A stretch of 64,000 nucleotides of DNA from OLB6 sp964620125 (GTDB lineage Bacteria > Bacteroidota > Ignavibacteria > Kapaibacteriales > Kapaibacteriaceae), in NCBI GenBank assembly GCA_964620125.1, contig CAZUGQ010000013.1, positions 1 to 64,000 of the forward strand, in the 5' to 3' direction. Position 1 is the first letter of the stretch, and each line of letters starts with the position of its first letter. The position numbers and the translations under genes are program-made. The notes beneath the pieces were generated by a model. The model had not been told where the DNA came from. It made no database searches and saw only the letters and a list, made by a program, of their open reading frames with translations. Of this stretch, positions 1-9,069 are shown piece by piece.

Positions 1-157
1 TCCCGTACTCCCGTAATCCCGTAAGCCCGTACTCCCGTACTCCCGTAATCCCGTACTCCCGTACTCCCGTAATCCCGTACTCCCGTAATCCCATAATCTC
101 CTACTCCCGTAATCCCGTACTCCCGTAATCCCGTAATCTCCTACTCCCGTCCTCCCC
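1..157. repeat. 9-bp tandem repeat array A (CCCGTAATC/CCCGTACTC)
   Basis: The first 157 bases are an almost unbroken run of a 9-bp unit, TCCCGTAAT or TCCCGTACT. A few units are degenerate (CCCATAATC, and CTCCTACTC near 100 and 145). The array runs from the window edge to just before truA, so its true left end is not seen. A second array of the same unit lies at 1914-2107. There are no spacers, so it is not a CRISPR. It occupies the place where the truA leader and promoter should be, and its function is unknown. Confidence 0.9.
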
Positions 158-165
158 TCCCCCTC

Positions 166-921
166 ATGCTCGCCCTCCTCATCGAATACGACGGCACCGA
201 CTACGTCGGCTGGCAGAACCAGCCCAATGGTGTGGCTGTGCAGAGTGTAATGGAGGGGGCTGTGGCTATGGTGTACGGTGTGCCTGTGCCCGTGGTTGGC
301 TCGGGCCGAACGGATGCAGGTGTCCATGCACGCGGTCAGGTAGCGCATGTAGACCTGCCTGCGAGAGCAAACAACATTCCGCCCGACAAGATTGCCATTG
401 CGCTGAACACGCAGCTCCCGCGTGATGTTCGCATACGCGCGGCACGCCTGTTGGAAGCCCCTTTCCATGCTCGCTTTGATGCGGTGTGGCGAGAATACGA
501 ATACAATATCGCACGCGAACACAGTGTGTTTATGCGGCGGTATGCCTGGTGGCCAGAACTCCCCTATCGCGAAGAATTGCTATCCGAAGCTGCCAGCGTG
601 TTTATTGGTCAGCATGACTTTACTACGTTCAGTAAGCTCAACGAAGACACACACAACTACGCCTGTTCCGTTTCTGTGTGTGCTGTTGAAGAGAAAGGTG
701 ATCGGCTGGTTGTAAGAATTCGCGCTGACAGGTTTGTATATGGCATGTGCCGAAGCATCGTTGGTGCCATGATGAGTGTAGCTCGCGGAAGGCGCACAAT
801 ACAGGATCTTGCCGATGCACTGATTGCACGCGATCGTAGCAGGCAGGAAGTCCACGCCCCTGCTCACGGCCTAACGCTGGCGCGCATCGGTTATCCCACA
901 AACATCTTCACAATCGAATAG
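166..921 (+). CDS. truA: tRNA pseudouridine(38-40) synthase TruA
   Basis: Converts uridines 38-40 of the tRNA anticodon stem-loop to pseudouridine in the cytoplasm. The 251-residue length fits the family. The N-terminal motif EYDGTDYVGWQ and the catalytic block GSGRTDAGVHA (Asp about residue 50) are intact, and the C-terminal half holds FVYGMCRSIVGAM followed by a basic GRRT segment, as in TruA. The ATG follows a pyrimidine-rich stretch directly after repeat array A, and no Shine-Dalgarno is visible. It stands alone, convergent with the phosphatase at 987-1895. An AGGGGGCT octamer lies inside at 254. Confidence 0.95.
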   Translation: MLALLIEYDGTDYVGWQNQPNGVAVQSVMEGAVAMVYGVPVPVVGSGRTDAGVHARGQVAHVDLPARANNIPPDKIAIALNTQLPRDVRIRAARLLEAPFHARFDAVWREYEYNIAREHSVFMRRYAWWPELPYREELLSEAASVFIGQHDFTTFSKLNEDTHNYACSVSVCAVEEKGDRLVVRIRADRFVYGMCRSIVGAMMSVARGRRTIQDLADALIARDRSRQEVHAPAHGLTLARIGYPTNIFTIE

Positions 922-986
922 CTTCTTGGCTGTTGTACCATCCAGCTCTCAACATCGCTACCAAGATTAAAGGACTCCAATCAACC

Positions 987-1895
987 TTACCGTGCACGAG
1001 TTACTGAATACAGTTCCTTTCCATCCACACCAACAAACCGTATTCGGAGTTCCCGCGGCAGTGCCGTCATGGTTACAAAGCCATTTACGCTCTGCGCAAA
1101 CTTGGTGTATTCCATCGTGCCAGTCTCGCGCAGTTCACTACCAGCACCACTCACGATGTAGGCTATGCCTGAGCCGTCATCATGGTACTGCAGGTCGTGC
1201 TCATGCCCTGCGACATATGCAGCAACCTTGTATTTCTCGAAGACGCTCTTGAATCGTTTTTCGATATCGCTAGGCGAACCTTTTCTCTTTCCACCTGTAT
1301 ACATAGGATGATGCCCGGCAACGATGACCCAATCAGCTCTTGCCGTTCGCAACACACTATCAAGCCAACGCATCTGGCGGGCAGTGTCCTGCTTCGTGGC
1401 ATCTGAGTAATGGGAAGGATTGTCGTAGTACGAGCTCTGGAAGGGGCTTGTGTCTATAACTACCAGCAACACGGACACCTCATCTCCATCCTCGTCTTCA
1501 GTAATCGTCTGCGTGTAGTATCGTGCAGGACACGTCCACCGCTGACTTACGGTGTCGTAATCAATCTGTGCTTGCACATTACCATGATAGTCGTGATTGC
1601 CTAGAACAACGTACCACGGACAGTGCAGCGAGTGCGCCGTATAGATTGCTTCGAATGATGACACCCACTGCGGATCCAGCGTGCTACTCACCCCATCAGG
1701 GTAGAAGTTGTCCCCCAATGCCACCACCCCATGCGCATCTAATCGTGCCGCTTCCAACCCCATGGCCTTTGCAACATCACGCTGACCATGTTCTCCATGC
1801 CTACCCCAGTCACCCACAAACAACAGGTTCACCGCAGGCTGCGCCTGCACAGCAACAGCCCCAACCAGCATCAAAGCAACGATACTCTTAGGCAT
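987..1895 (-). CDS. secreted metallophosphoesterase (purple acid phosphatase-like)
   Basis: A 302-residue protein with a short signal peptide (about residues 1-18, ending AVQAQ), so it is probably periplasmic or secreted. Calcineurin-like metal motifs appear in order: GDWG near residue 28, GDNFYPDG near 62, GNHDYHG near 100, AGHHPMYTGG near 195, and GHEHDLQ near 230. This set resembles single-domain purple acid phosphatases of the tartrate-resistant (ACP5) type, which hydrolyse phosphate monoesters. The substrate cannot be read from the sequence. It is flanked upstream by repeat array B and is convergent with truA. Confidence 0.85.
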   Translation of the reverse strand: MPKSIVALMLVGAVAVQAQPAVNLLFVGDWGRHGEHGQRDVAKAMGLEAARLDAHGVVALGDNFYPDGVSSTLDPQWVSSFEAIYTAHSLHCPWYVVLGNHDYHGNVQAQIDYDTVSQRWTCPARYYTQTITEDEDGDEVSVLLVVIDTSPFQSSYYDNPSHYSDATKQDTARQMRWLDSVLRTARADWVIVAGHHPMYTGGKRKGSPSDIEKRFKSVFEKYKVAAYVAGHEHDLQYHDDGSGIAYIVSGAGSELRETGTMEYTKFAQSVNGFVTMTALPRELRIRFVGVDGKELYSVTRAR

Positions 1896-1913
1896 TCATC
1901 TCCTCGTCATTCC

Positions 1914-2107
1914 GTACTCCCGTAATCCCGTACTCCCGTACTCCCGTAATCTCTGCTTCCTGTGTACTCCCGTACTCCCGTAATCCCGTAATCTCTGCTC
2001 CCTGTGTACCCCCGTAATCCCGTAATCCCGTAATCTCTGCTTCCTGTGTACTCCCGTAATCCCGTAATCCAGTAATCCCGTAATCCCGTAATCCAGTAAT
2101 CTCTTCT
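1914..2107. repeat. 9-bp tandem repeat array B with a 42-bp higher-order period
   Basis: The same CCCGTAATC/CCCGTACTC unit as array A fills the gap between the phosphatase and the TonB-dependent receptor. Here it also carries a higher-order repeat: the segment CTCTGCTTCCTGTGTACTCC recurs at 1951, 1993 (one change) and 2035, exactly 42 bp apart. Late units change to AATCCAGTA. Because 42 is a multiple of three, one minus-strand frame stays open across the array and gives a 14-residue peptide repeat. I regard that frame as a by-product. Confidence 0.9.
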
Positions 2108-2119
2108 TCCCCTCCTCCC

Positions 2120-4873
2120 CTACATATCATACTTCACACCTGCCTGAAACCTCGCATTATAGAACTCAGCCTGCGCCACCCGTTCCTGTACTCCTTGATA
2201 GTACCGGAGCGGCTGATTGGTGAGGTTGTTAGCGTCAACGAAGATGCGGAAGTTCGGAGTGATGGCAAAGGACGCGTTGGCATCCACGAACGTTTGTGCA
2301 TCGTAGTAGCGATCGTAGAAGGCGCCGTCGCCATACTCGTCAATGTAGTCGCTTGTATAGTTGAGTGCCACACGAATCATCAGACCCGAGTACTCATACG
2401 ACAATGAGGCATTGGCGCTATGCTGTGGGTTGCCACTCAACCGCAGGTCTTCGTTCTCGCGTCCCTCTAGTGGCAGACCATCTACCGAGCTTGAGGCATA
2501 CGTGTAATTGAGGTAGATGCCAAGGCCGCTGAGTGCGCCGGGAAGCATGTCGAGCTGACGTTGCAATTGGACTTCGAAACCAAGGATGTTAGCCGATGCT
2601 AGGTTGCGAGGCTGCGTGTACGTATCGAATGTCTGTTGCGAAATCGGATCCAGATAGTCATTCTGCGTGTAGTTGAAAATGAAATCGCTCAGGCTCTTGT
2701 AGAACAAGCCACCACTCACGATCCCGATGGGTTCCATGTAGTATTCGGCCATCAGGTCGACATTCATGGATGTTGTGGGTTTCAGGTTGCTGTTGCCTTC
2801 GGAGATCTCACTGTCTTCATTGCTCACAATTCGATACGGAACAAGATCGAAGTAATTCGGCCGAGCAATGCCGTTGGTCCATGCACCACGAACGATAAGG
2901 TCATCTGTGGCAGCCCAACGAAGGTTCACGCTTGGCAGGATGTTCGTATAGCTGGTGGTGTTCTCTGCCGATGTAAATGTGCCTTCGTCAACATCGTAAA
3001 TGTTGCCCTTGTAGGAATTGGAAGTACTTTCAAAGCGAACGCCAATGATGGCTTGTAAGGTACTACCAATGCTCTGGTCAAGCATCACATAACCACCAAC
3101 AATGCTCTCATCTGCGGTGAAGTTGCCGGGCACGTACTCTTCGGGTTCGTCGCTTGATTCAAAAACTGACGAATTGCTGACGTCGTACGATCCGAGTCCA
3201 TCCTTACTCACAAACTGACCTGCGCGGTACGGACCAGCCAGGAAATTCTCTATTGTTTTGTCAACGAGATTTTGAGTGGCCATCTCGTCAAGCGACCCGT
3301 CGGTGGCTTCATATTCGAAGTAGTTATTGTCACGTTCCTTGGCTTTCGTACGAATGCGTCCGCCTGCCTTTACGATGTTGGAGAAATCACCCGTCAGCCA
3401 GGGGAAGGAAACATCCAACCGTCCGTTGATATCGGCATCCGTAGTGAAACCGCGCTCTTGAGAAAGGCCATCGAATTCCATCTGACTTGGGTCGTCGCCA
3501 TCAATGACGTTTACATTGGGTTGTGATGGATCCGTAATGTTAACGGTAGCCTGTGCTTCTTCGTTGATGTATGCAATGTATCGTTCATCCCTCTTTTCTT
3601 CCGAAGCATAGGCCATCGTGCCATTCCAAGTAAGGCGCACCACATCGGCGATAGTGTGTTCACCGCTCAGCGTAACGTTATACGTTTGCTGATATTCGGC
3701 ACGAGCACCATCGACGCCGGGTGCATCTGAGCCGCCTTTTGTTTCCCGTTGAATTTCTGCTGCACTGTCGCCGGGGTTGCTCCAGGCATAGTTCACAGCG
3801 TAGCGGTTTTCCCAGTCGTCACGATTGTTGTAGATGGCATTCAGTCGCAGAACGTTCCCCGCATCAAAGCGATAGTCGAGGCCTGCAGAGATGCTCCTAC
3901 GAATACGTTGGATATTGTACGTGCGAACTTCGAACTCTTCTAGCCAGGCATTGCCATTATCATCTTCTGCCCAAGCCCCTTCAATATTGTCGCTTCCCAA
4001 ATTGTGGTCGTAGTACGAACCACTGAGCACTACACCAAAGGCATCATTAGCCAAGCGGGTGCCCGCTGTGAAGGAGCCAACCACCATGGGCTTTTCTGCA
4101 AGAAAGTTGTAGCCCGAGCCGAGTGTTGCGCTTACGCGGGGTTCGGTGGCAGCATCACGCGTTACCAGGTTCACAGCACCACCGATGGCATCGGCATCCA
4201 TATCCGGCGTTAGTGTCTTGTTCACCTCGATGGCGCGGACCATTTCGCTTGGAACAAGGTCCAACTGCACCTGGCGTATCTCGGCCTCGGCTGAAGGAAT
4301 CCGCTCACCGTTGATCATAACGCTGTTGAGTTGTCCCGGAGTACCTCGAATAAGGCCAAATCGTGCTTCACCCTGATCGTACTGCACGGCAATGCCCGGA
4401 ATGCGCTTCATAGCGTCGCCGATGTTCTGGTCGGGGAATCTGCCAATCAGGTCGCTCGACACGATGTTGGTCACGTTCGCATTTGTTTTCTGCTGACTGA
4501 GTGCTCTGGCTTGTCCTTTAGCGCTGCTGCCTAGGACGATTACTTCTCCCTTGTCAACAACGGAACCAACCAGCTTTACAACGATGAATTCATTGAGACT
4601 GAGATCGACATCAACAGTGTCCGTACGATAACCGATACTGGATATCCGTAGTTGAACCTTACTCCCATCTACATTAAGGATGGTAAACTTTCCATCATTT
4701 CGAGATACTGCACCAAGTTTTGTTCCCAACACCTGTACGGTGGCTCCTGCAATGGGAATTCCGCCCTGAAGGTCTAGCACCTGACCATTGATTGCCTGGG
4801 CTGGACGTGCTAGCGCAGAATGTGCAGCGGCGATGAATAAGCACGCAACGAGAAGTGCAGAGAAAGTTTTCAT
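2120..4873 (-). CDS. TonB-dependent outer-membrane receptor with carboxypeptidase-regulatory-like N-domain
   Basis: About 917 residues from the ATG at 4873, chosen because it opens a clean signal peptide (MKTFSALLVACLFIAAAHS). An upstream in-frame Met at 4903 is less likely. Order: signal peptide; a CarboxypepD_reg-like beta-sandwich (residues about 30-105, with the GIPIAGATVQVLG strand); a plug domain with FPDQNIGDAMKRIPGI and MDADAIGGAVNLVTR; then a large 22-strand-type barrel ending in an aromatic terminal strand (FQAGVKYDM). The plug signature resembles the Caulobacter/Xanthomonas-type receptor subfamily, often linked to oligosaccharide or siderophore uptake. The ligand is not predictable and no SusD partner is adjacent. 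It is divergent from the M48 protease. Confidence 0.9.
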   Translation of the reverse strand: MKTFSALLVACLFIAAAHSALARPAQAINGQVLDLQGGIPIAGATVQVLGTKLGAVSRNDGKFTILNVDGSKVQLRISSIGYRTDTVDVDLSLNEFIVVKLVGSVVDKGEVIVLGSSAKGQARALSQQKTNANVTNIVSSDLIGRFPDQNIGDAMKRIPGIAVQYDQGEARFGLIRGTPGQLNSVMINGERIPSAEAEIRQVQLDLVPSEMVRAIEVNKTLTPDMDADAIGGAVNLVTRDAATEPRVSATLGSGYNFLAEKPMVVGSFTAGTRLANDAFGVVLSGSYYDHNLGSDNIEGAWAEDDNGNAWLEEFEVRTYNIQRIRRSISAGLDYRFDAGNVLRLNAIYNNRDDWENRYAVNYAWSNPGDSAAEIQRETKGGSDAPGVDGARAEYQQTYNVTLSGEHTIADVVRLTWNGTMAYASEEKRDERYIAYINEEAQATVNITDPSQPNVNVIDGDDPSQMEFDGLSQERGFTTDADINGRLDVSFPWLTGDFSNIVKAGGRIRTKAKERDNNYFEYEATDGSLDEMATQNLVDKTIENFLAGPYRAGQFVSKDGLGSYDVSNSSVFESSDEPEEYVPGNFTADESIVGGYVMLDQSIGSTLQAIIGVRFESTSNSYKGNIYDVDEGTFTSAENTTSYTNILPSVNLRWAATDDLIVRGAWTNGIARPNYFDLVPYRIVSNEDSEISEGNSNLKPTTSMNVDLMAEYYMEPIGIVSGGLFYKSLSDFIFNYTQNDYLDPISQQTFDTYTQPRNLASANILGFEVQLQRQLDMLPGALSGLGIYLNYTYASSSVDGLPLEGRENEDLRLSGNPQHSANASLSYEYSGLMIRVALNYTSDYIDEYGDGAFYDRYYDAQTFVDANASFAITPNFRIFVDANNLTNQPLRYYQGVQERVAQAEFYNARFQAGVKYDM

Positions 4874-4970
4874 TGATGCCCCGGTAAATGTTGGGGCGAA
4901 CATCGGTACACACGTATTACCGCCGAGTTATCGCTGTGCAATGCCCATGTAATGTTTGTTGAAGACGGCT

Positions 4971-5816
4971 ATGCAGAGTAATAGATTTGCACTCATGAGA
5001 AACCACATAACTATGTGCGTACGTCGGGGTTTACTAATCGTGGTAACCACGGCTTTGTGTGTGAGTCTGCTGCCTGTGTGTAGCAGCATCAATGTGTTCC
5101 CGGTTAGTCAGGATCAACAACTCGGTGCACAGTTTGATCAAGAGATCAGGCAGGACCCCAAGACGTATCCGATTCTCAATGATCCAAATGCAAAGGCGTA
5201 TGTGCAAGGAATCGTGAATACGATAAAACAAACGCCACTTGTGGAATACGACAACAAGTTTCCGTACGCAGTAGAGGTGTTGAACGACGACAAAACCGTC
5301 AACGCTTTCTGTACACCTGGTGGTTACATCTATGTATACACGGGTCTCATCAAAATGCTTGATAACGAGGCCGCACTTGCTGGTGTGTTAGGACATGAAA
5401 TTGCCCATGCCGAGCGCCGCCATAGCACGAGCCGGATGACCAAGGCATTGGGTGTGCAGGCTATGCTGGACCTGCTCTCAAGTAATACCTCTGATGCGAA
5501 CATCAACCTGGCCGCTAATGCATTCGCTGGAATGGGTTTGTTGAAGAATAGCAGAGACGATGAAGACGAGGCCGATGAGTACAGTTTTAGATACCTGCAA
5601 AGCACCAAGTGGTATCCTGGGGGAATCATGGGCTTCTTCGAGAAAGTGAAGGGCAGAGGTGGATCTGGTCTTGATGAGTTGTTCTCCACCCACCCTATGC
5701 CACAGTCCCGCATTGATGCAACCATTGCTCGACTGAAAGCGGCAAACGTGCCACCTCCAAACGAAGCACAGCTAAATGCCAGAGGGTATCAGGAGTTCAA
5801 GCGGAAGCTCAAGTAA
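4971..5816 (+). CDS. M48 family metalloprotease (BepA/LoiP-like), exported
   Basis: Periplasmic zinc protease of the M48 family. Counted from a possible TTG start at 4956, the zinc motif HEIAH is at residues 147-151, the third ligand is in the DEDEADEYS block near 205, and STHPMP lies near 244, all standard M48 features. An N-terminal hydrophobic segment ends in LLPVCSS, a possible but non-canonical lipobox, so it may be a lipoprotein. Relatives degrade misfolded outer-membrane proteins (known for the family; inferred here). The start is uncertain: ATG at 4971 or 4995, or TTG at 4956. It is monocistronic and convergent with mtaB. Confidence 0.88.
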   Translation: MQSNRFALMRNHITMCVRRGLLIVVTTALCVSLLPVCSSINVFPVSQDQQLGAQFDQEIRQDPKTYPILNDPNAKAYVQGIVNTIKQTPLVEYDNKFPYAVEVLNDDKTVNAFCTPGGYIYVYTGLIKMLDNEAALAGVLGHEIAHAERRHSTSRMTKALGVQAMLDLLSSNTSDANINLAANAFAGMGLLKNSRDDEDEADEYSFRYLQSTKWYPGGIMGFFEKVKGRGGSGLDELFSTHPMPQSRIDATIARLKAANVPPPNEAQLNARGYQEFKRKLK

Positions 5817-5886
5817 CCAATCTTCTGAGCACTCTTTAATGGTAGACAGCGGCGGCAAGGTACACACCACCGATGGCAATTAACGC

Positions 5887-5914
5887 CACACTAGTGTTCT
5901 GCTACACCAGTGTG
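5887..5914. terminator. imperfect hairpin between convergent M48 protease and mtaB
   Basis: CACACTAGTG and CACCAGTGTG form a 10-bp stem with one mismatch around an 8-nt loop. The hairpin covers the mtaB stop codon, in the only gap between two convergent genes. Neither side has a T tract, so its role as a terminator is tentative. Confidence 0.3.
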
Positions 5915-7215
5915 CCCTTACCAGATTCGGTGATGCGTACACGTTGTGGAATTCGAAATAGCTCCTGCGGTCCACGGAACGTAATGTGAATATTATTTTC
6001 CGTTAACCCGCTGTGCTCGAGGGTCTCGGGGTCGAACGTATCGCTGATGACCGTGCGAACTTCCCCCACCTGCAAGCCTGCAAACTCACGTTGCCGTTGG
6101 TCTGACAGTTGCCGAAGCCTCGCCGTTCGCTCCCTGCGAACATGGACGGGTACCCGTCCATCATACGATGCCGCTGGAGTGTTCGATCGTTCGCTGTACG
6201 TGAACACGTGTAGGTATGTGAATGGCAAACGAGAGATGAACGAGAAGCTCTCTTCAAACTGTGAATCCGTTTCACCTGGGAAACCAACGATCACATCGAT
6301 TCCGATACCGGCAGTCGGCATCATGTGCCGCACATACCGGATGGTGTTCTCATACATCACCGGATTGTACCTGCGTTTCATGCGCCTCAATACATCGGCA
6401 CTGCCGCTTTGCAGTGGAATGTGAAGATGCGGGACAAGAGTGGATGACCCCGCAATCAACTCAATGATTTCACGCGAGAGTGTATTTGGTTCAATGCTCG
6501 AGATTCGAACTCGAAATGGAGGTGCGAGTTCTTCTATCTTCCGGAGAACATCGATGAACCGAACTGTCCGTTCTGTGGAGTTCTTCTCGTCCGTCGTGAT
6601 GCATGAATATTCACCAAGGTTCACCCCCGTCAACACCACCTCGTGGTACCCAGTGTTGGCCAATGATTGTAATTCGCTCTGAATTGAGCTAAAGTCAAGA
6701 GCACGAGCTGGCCCCCTTGCGAGCGGGATGGTGCAAAACGAGCAGGAGTAATCACAACCATCTTGCAGTTTCAGATAGGCACGTGAGCGTTCGCCACCAA
6801 TCATTGTGCGAGCACCGACAAAGGGCGGTGTACGTGTATAGTCATCAACGATGATGTGTGGTGCGTCCCACGCATCCCATTCTTCAACAGCCGCTACGAT
6901 TGCAGACTTCTGGGTAGATCCAAACACACCACGTACACCCTCGATGGATGCAATTGCTTCTGGCTGCAGCTGCGCATAACATCCGGTTACGGCCACAGCA
7001 GCATTCGGAGCCCCTTTCAATCCTCTGCGAATGATTTGTCTGCATTCGGCATCGGCCGTATCCGTAACGGTGCATGAGTTGATTACCAGTACATCTGCTT
7101 CCGACCCAAACGGCACCTCCCGATGCCCGCGCTGAAGGAACATGGCGCGAATGGCAGAAGTTTCTGCTTGGTTCAGCTTGCACCCAAGCGTATGAAAGGC
7201 TACTCGTTTTTGCAT
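5902..7215 (-). CDS. mtaB: tRNA t6A37 methylthiotransferase MtaB
   Basis: Radical-SAM methylthiotransferase that adds a methylthio group to t6A37 of tRNA. The start is placed at the ATG at 7215, giving MQKRVAFHTLGCKLNQAE, the standard N-terminus; an in-frame Met 117 bp upstream would overlap the divergent gene. The UPF0004 domain has its three cysteines (LGCK, NSCTVT, TGCYAQ), the radical-SAM CxxxCxxC is in DGCDYSCSFCTIP, and a short TRAM-like tail follows. Length is about 437 residues. The HTLGCKLNQ motif and TRAM layout favour MtaB over MiaB, and a separate RimO lies at 35045. The start is 27 bp from the divergent thioesterase. Confidence 0.92.
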   Translation of the reverse strand: MQKRVAFHTLGCKLNQAETSAIRAMFLQRGHREVPFGSEADVLVINSCTVTDTADAECRQIIRRGLKGAPNAAVAVTGCYAQLQPEAIASIEGVRGVFGSTQKSAIVAAVEEWDAWDAPHIIVDDYTRTPPFVGARTMIGGERSRAYLKLQDGCDYSCSFCTIPLARGPARALDFSSIQSELQSLANTGYHEVVLTGVNLGEYSCITTDEKNSTERTVRFIDVLRKIEELAPPFRVRISSIEPNTLSREIIELIAGSSTLVPHLHIPLQSGSADVLRRMKRRYNPVMYENTIRYVRHMMPTAGIGIDVIVGFPGETDSQFEESFSFISRLPFTYLHVFTYSERSNTPAASYDGRVPVHVRRERTARLRQLSDQRQREFAGLQVGEVRTVISDTFDPETLEHSGLTENNIHITFRGPQELFRIPQRVRITESGKGTLV

Positions 7216-7242
7216 TTTCACTACAAAACTACCGAGGTAAGC

Positions 7243-7658
7243 ATGAAGCCAGAGATTGGTAAGGGGCTTGGAATTGTGGAGTTTGAGGTAACACCAGAGA
7301 TGGTGGCAAGGCTTGACGGGAGGCTCATCCATCCTGTGTGTTCAACATTCTGGCTCGTGTNNNNNNNNNNNNNNNNNNNNTTGCAGAGGTTGCTGCACGG
7401 CGAGCTATCGAACCATTTTTTGATGACGGTGAGGATGCCGTTGGAGCAGCCGTATCGCTGGACCATAAGGCGATGGCTGCCGTAGGAGCGAGCATTGTGG
7501 TGACGGCCGTGGTTACGAACGTTGAGCGCAACCGAGTACGTTGCACGGTCTCGATCGTTGCTAAAAACACGAATACCCTCCTAGCGGAGGGTATTCAGGA
7601 CCAAGTGGTCATGCGAACTGAGGTCTTGGCGTTGAGGATCGCTGGTGCTGTTCGCTAG
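7243..7658 (+). CDS. FlK-like hotdog thioesterase (interrupted by a 20-N run)
   Basis: Small single-domain hotdog protein resembling the fluoroacetyl-CoA thioesterase (FlK-like) family, expected to hydrolyse an acyl-CoA thioester. Before the gap it reads LIHPVCSTFWLV; after it AEVAARRAIEPFF, VSLDHKAMAAVGA (the family His) and LLAEGIQDQVV. As printed, the two halves are in different frames. If the 20 Ns are removed, they join in frame as LVFAEVAARR, giving about 131 residues, which suits the family. The physiological substrate is unknown. A perfect 11-bp inverted repeat lies in the coding region at 7571-7596. Confidence 0.75.
7361..7380. other. assembly gap (20 N) inside the FlK-like gene
   Basis: A run of 20 undetermined bases. 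Reading TTT across the join (last base T before the gap, TT after it) restores a continuous frame, so the run may stand for no missing sequence or for a small multiple of three. Confidence 0.95.
7571..7596. repeat. perfect inverted repeat within coding sequence
   Basis: GAATACCCTCC, a TAGC loop, then GGAGGGTATTC: a perfect 11-bp stem with a 4-nt loop inside the 3' part of the thioesterase gene. There is no T tract, so it does not look like an intrinsic terminator. Confidence 0.7.
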
Positions 7659-7688
7659 CGCTGAGCGATCAGGAGGAGGTACGAGGTC

Positions 7689-9059
7689 CTAGAGTTTGGT
7701 GAACACGAACGTTGTAGTCCTGTTCGTTGCTGGGCGGAACGTGGGATTTGCTGCGCTTGTCTTGCCTGAGTAGCTCTGCACTCGAGATGGCGGAACTCCC
7801 CTACGGATCAGTAGGTCACGAACAGCATTGGCGCGGCGATGCATCTCCGTTTGATCCAACTCTGCATGAGAATTGTTCAGGATTTCGAGTGCCAGGTCCT
7901 TACGCTGAATCAGCACGGTGGCAATTGAATCGAGCAATGGAACATCAGCTGGGCTAACGGAATGTGACTGATCTGCAAAGGCGAGATCGATGTCCATTAC
8001 GAGAGCCTGTTCGTTGTTATTCGACATTTCAACCTTTGTGCGTGGCATCATTGCTAGCACGTCGGATGTCTTGACGAGTCCACTTGCCGAAGCTGCCGTC
8101 ATCGTTGCACCCTGTGTTGCGTCGGCATACGAATCTGTTCTCAACTTCACCGTGATTGAGTAGCTGTGACGCAGAGCGTTGTAGATACCTAGGAATACAC
8201 GATCAAAGTCATAGATGTCCGTTAGGCGATGCAGACGCCCGTCTGTTTCTTCCGCGATATGAGCAATTGGATCATCGTGCGATATGCCGAATGTGACTCC
8301 ATGGACCACCACCTTCTGCTCACGTGCAACCCTAATGACGTCTTCGGCTGTTGCGGACGAACCGTTGTCTTCGCCATCGGTGAATAAAATGAGTATTCTA
8401 CGAGAGACTTCAGGCGCCTTTGCCAATTCATTGATTGCACTGATGGCACCATCGAAAATTGCACTACCGTTGTTTCTCGAAGCCAAGCCGTTCACCTTGA
8501 ACTGCGAGAGGAAGTCTTCAGTCTTGTTCGAAAGAGGAACTTCCGTATTAATGCTACCAGTAAACTTCACAACCGTGACGTAATCATTCGGATCGAAGGT
8601 CTTCAAGGCGGCCTGAATGGCACGTTGCATCCGAACTGCTCGAGGCATGGTCATGGACTGGCTGTGGTCCAGCGCAAAGCCTACAGCAAAGGATTCATTC
8701 TCCGCGGCTCGCGTCTCGGTGATCGTCATGGCATCCGGCTGGACTGGAAGGCTCAAATTTGCCGTAATGAAGTCCTTCCACAGTTCGCGGGCTTCTGCCT
8801 GAGTACCAAGGTATGGTGGGGCGTATCCACCAACACTGTGACCCTCTTGGTCAACCAAGACTAGTTGCAGTTCCGACTTTTCACCCCGCACCTCGCGGGA
8901 AATGATATGATACCGAGCCTGCCCGCTCTGCACTAGATCACGTACCGATACGAGCGATGGTACAGCATACGGTAGGTTCGACAAGCTTGAGCCCGCCTGA
9001 ACTCCTGTTGCAGAACCCAACAGCAACACAGCACCCGCCAAGATGAGCATGTTGCGCAT
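7689..9059 (-). CDS. exported VWA-domain protein with OmpA/MotB-like C-terminus
   Basis: 456 residues. A signal peptide (about 1-22, ending GVQAG) is followed by a unique region, then a von Willebrand A domain with the MIDAS motif DHSQSM near residue 130, a Thr in the central loop, and LFTDGEDNGS near 225. The last 70 residues (HRRANAVRDLLIRRGVPPSRVQSYS, then NRTTTFVF) resemble the peptidoglycan-binding OmpA/MotB fold. It is probably anchored at the cell wall and binds a protein ligand through Mg2+; that role is inferred. A good Shine-Dalgarno (GGAGGTAAAT before ATG) supports the start at 9059. A long AT-rich leader with TACGTA sites lies upstream. Confidence 0.82.
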   Translation of the reverse strand: MRNMLILAGAVLLLGSATGVQAGSSLSNLPYAVPSLVSVRDLVQSGQARYHIISREVRGEKSELQLVLVDQEGHSVGGYAPPYLGTQAEARELWKDFITANLSLPVQPDAMTITETRAAENESFAVGFALDHSQSMTMPRAVRMQRAIQAALKTFDPNDYVTVVKFTGSINTEVPLSNKTEDFLSQFKVNGLASRNNGSAIFDGAISAINELAKAPEVSRRILILFTDGEDNGSSATAEDVIRVAREQKVVVHGVTFGISHDDPIAHIAEETDGRLHRLTDIYDFDRVFLGIYNALRHSYSITVKLRTDSYADATQGATMTAASASGLVKTSDVLAMMPRTKVEMSNNNEQALVMDIDLAFADQSHSVSPADVPLLDSIATVLIQRKDLALEILNNSHAELDQTEMHRRANAVRDLLIRRGVPPSRVQSYSGKTSAANPTFRPATNRTTTFVFTKL

Positions 9060-9069
9060 ATTTACCTCC

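Noticed and set aside
1..2107. CRISPR-like appearance of the 9-bp repeats
   Set aside because: Units are 9 bp with no spacers and no cas genes nearby.
1888..2130. Minus-strand open frame across array B with a 14-residue repeat
   Set aside because: It arises from the 42-bp period (a multiple of three) of a low-complexity DNA array and has no start signal or family; array A has the same unit and no comparable gene.
6264..6285. parS-like GTTTCACCTGGGAAAC inside mtaB
   Set aside because: The arms are separated by two extra bases, and it lies far from the par genes in a conserved coding region.
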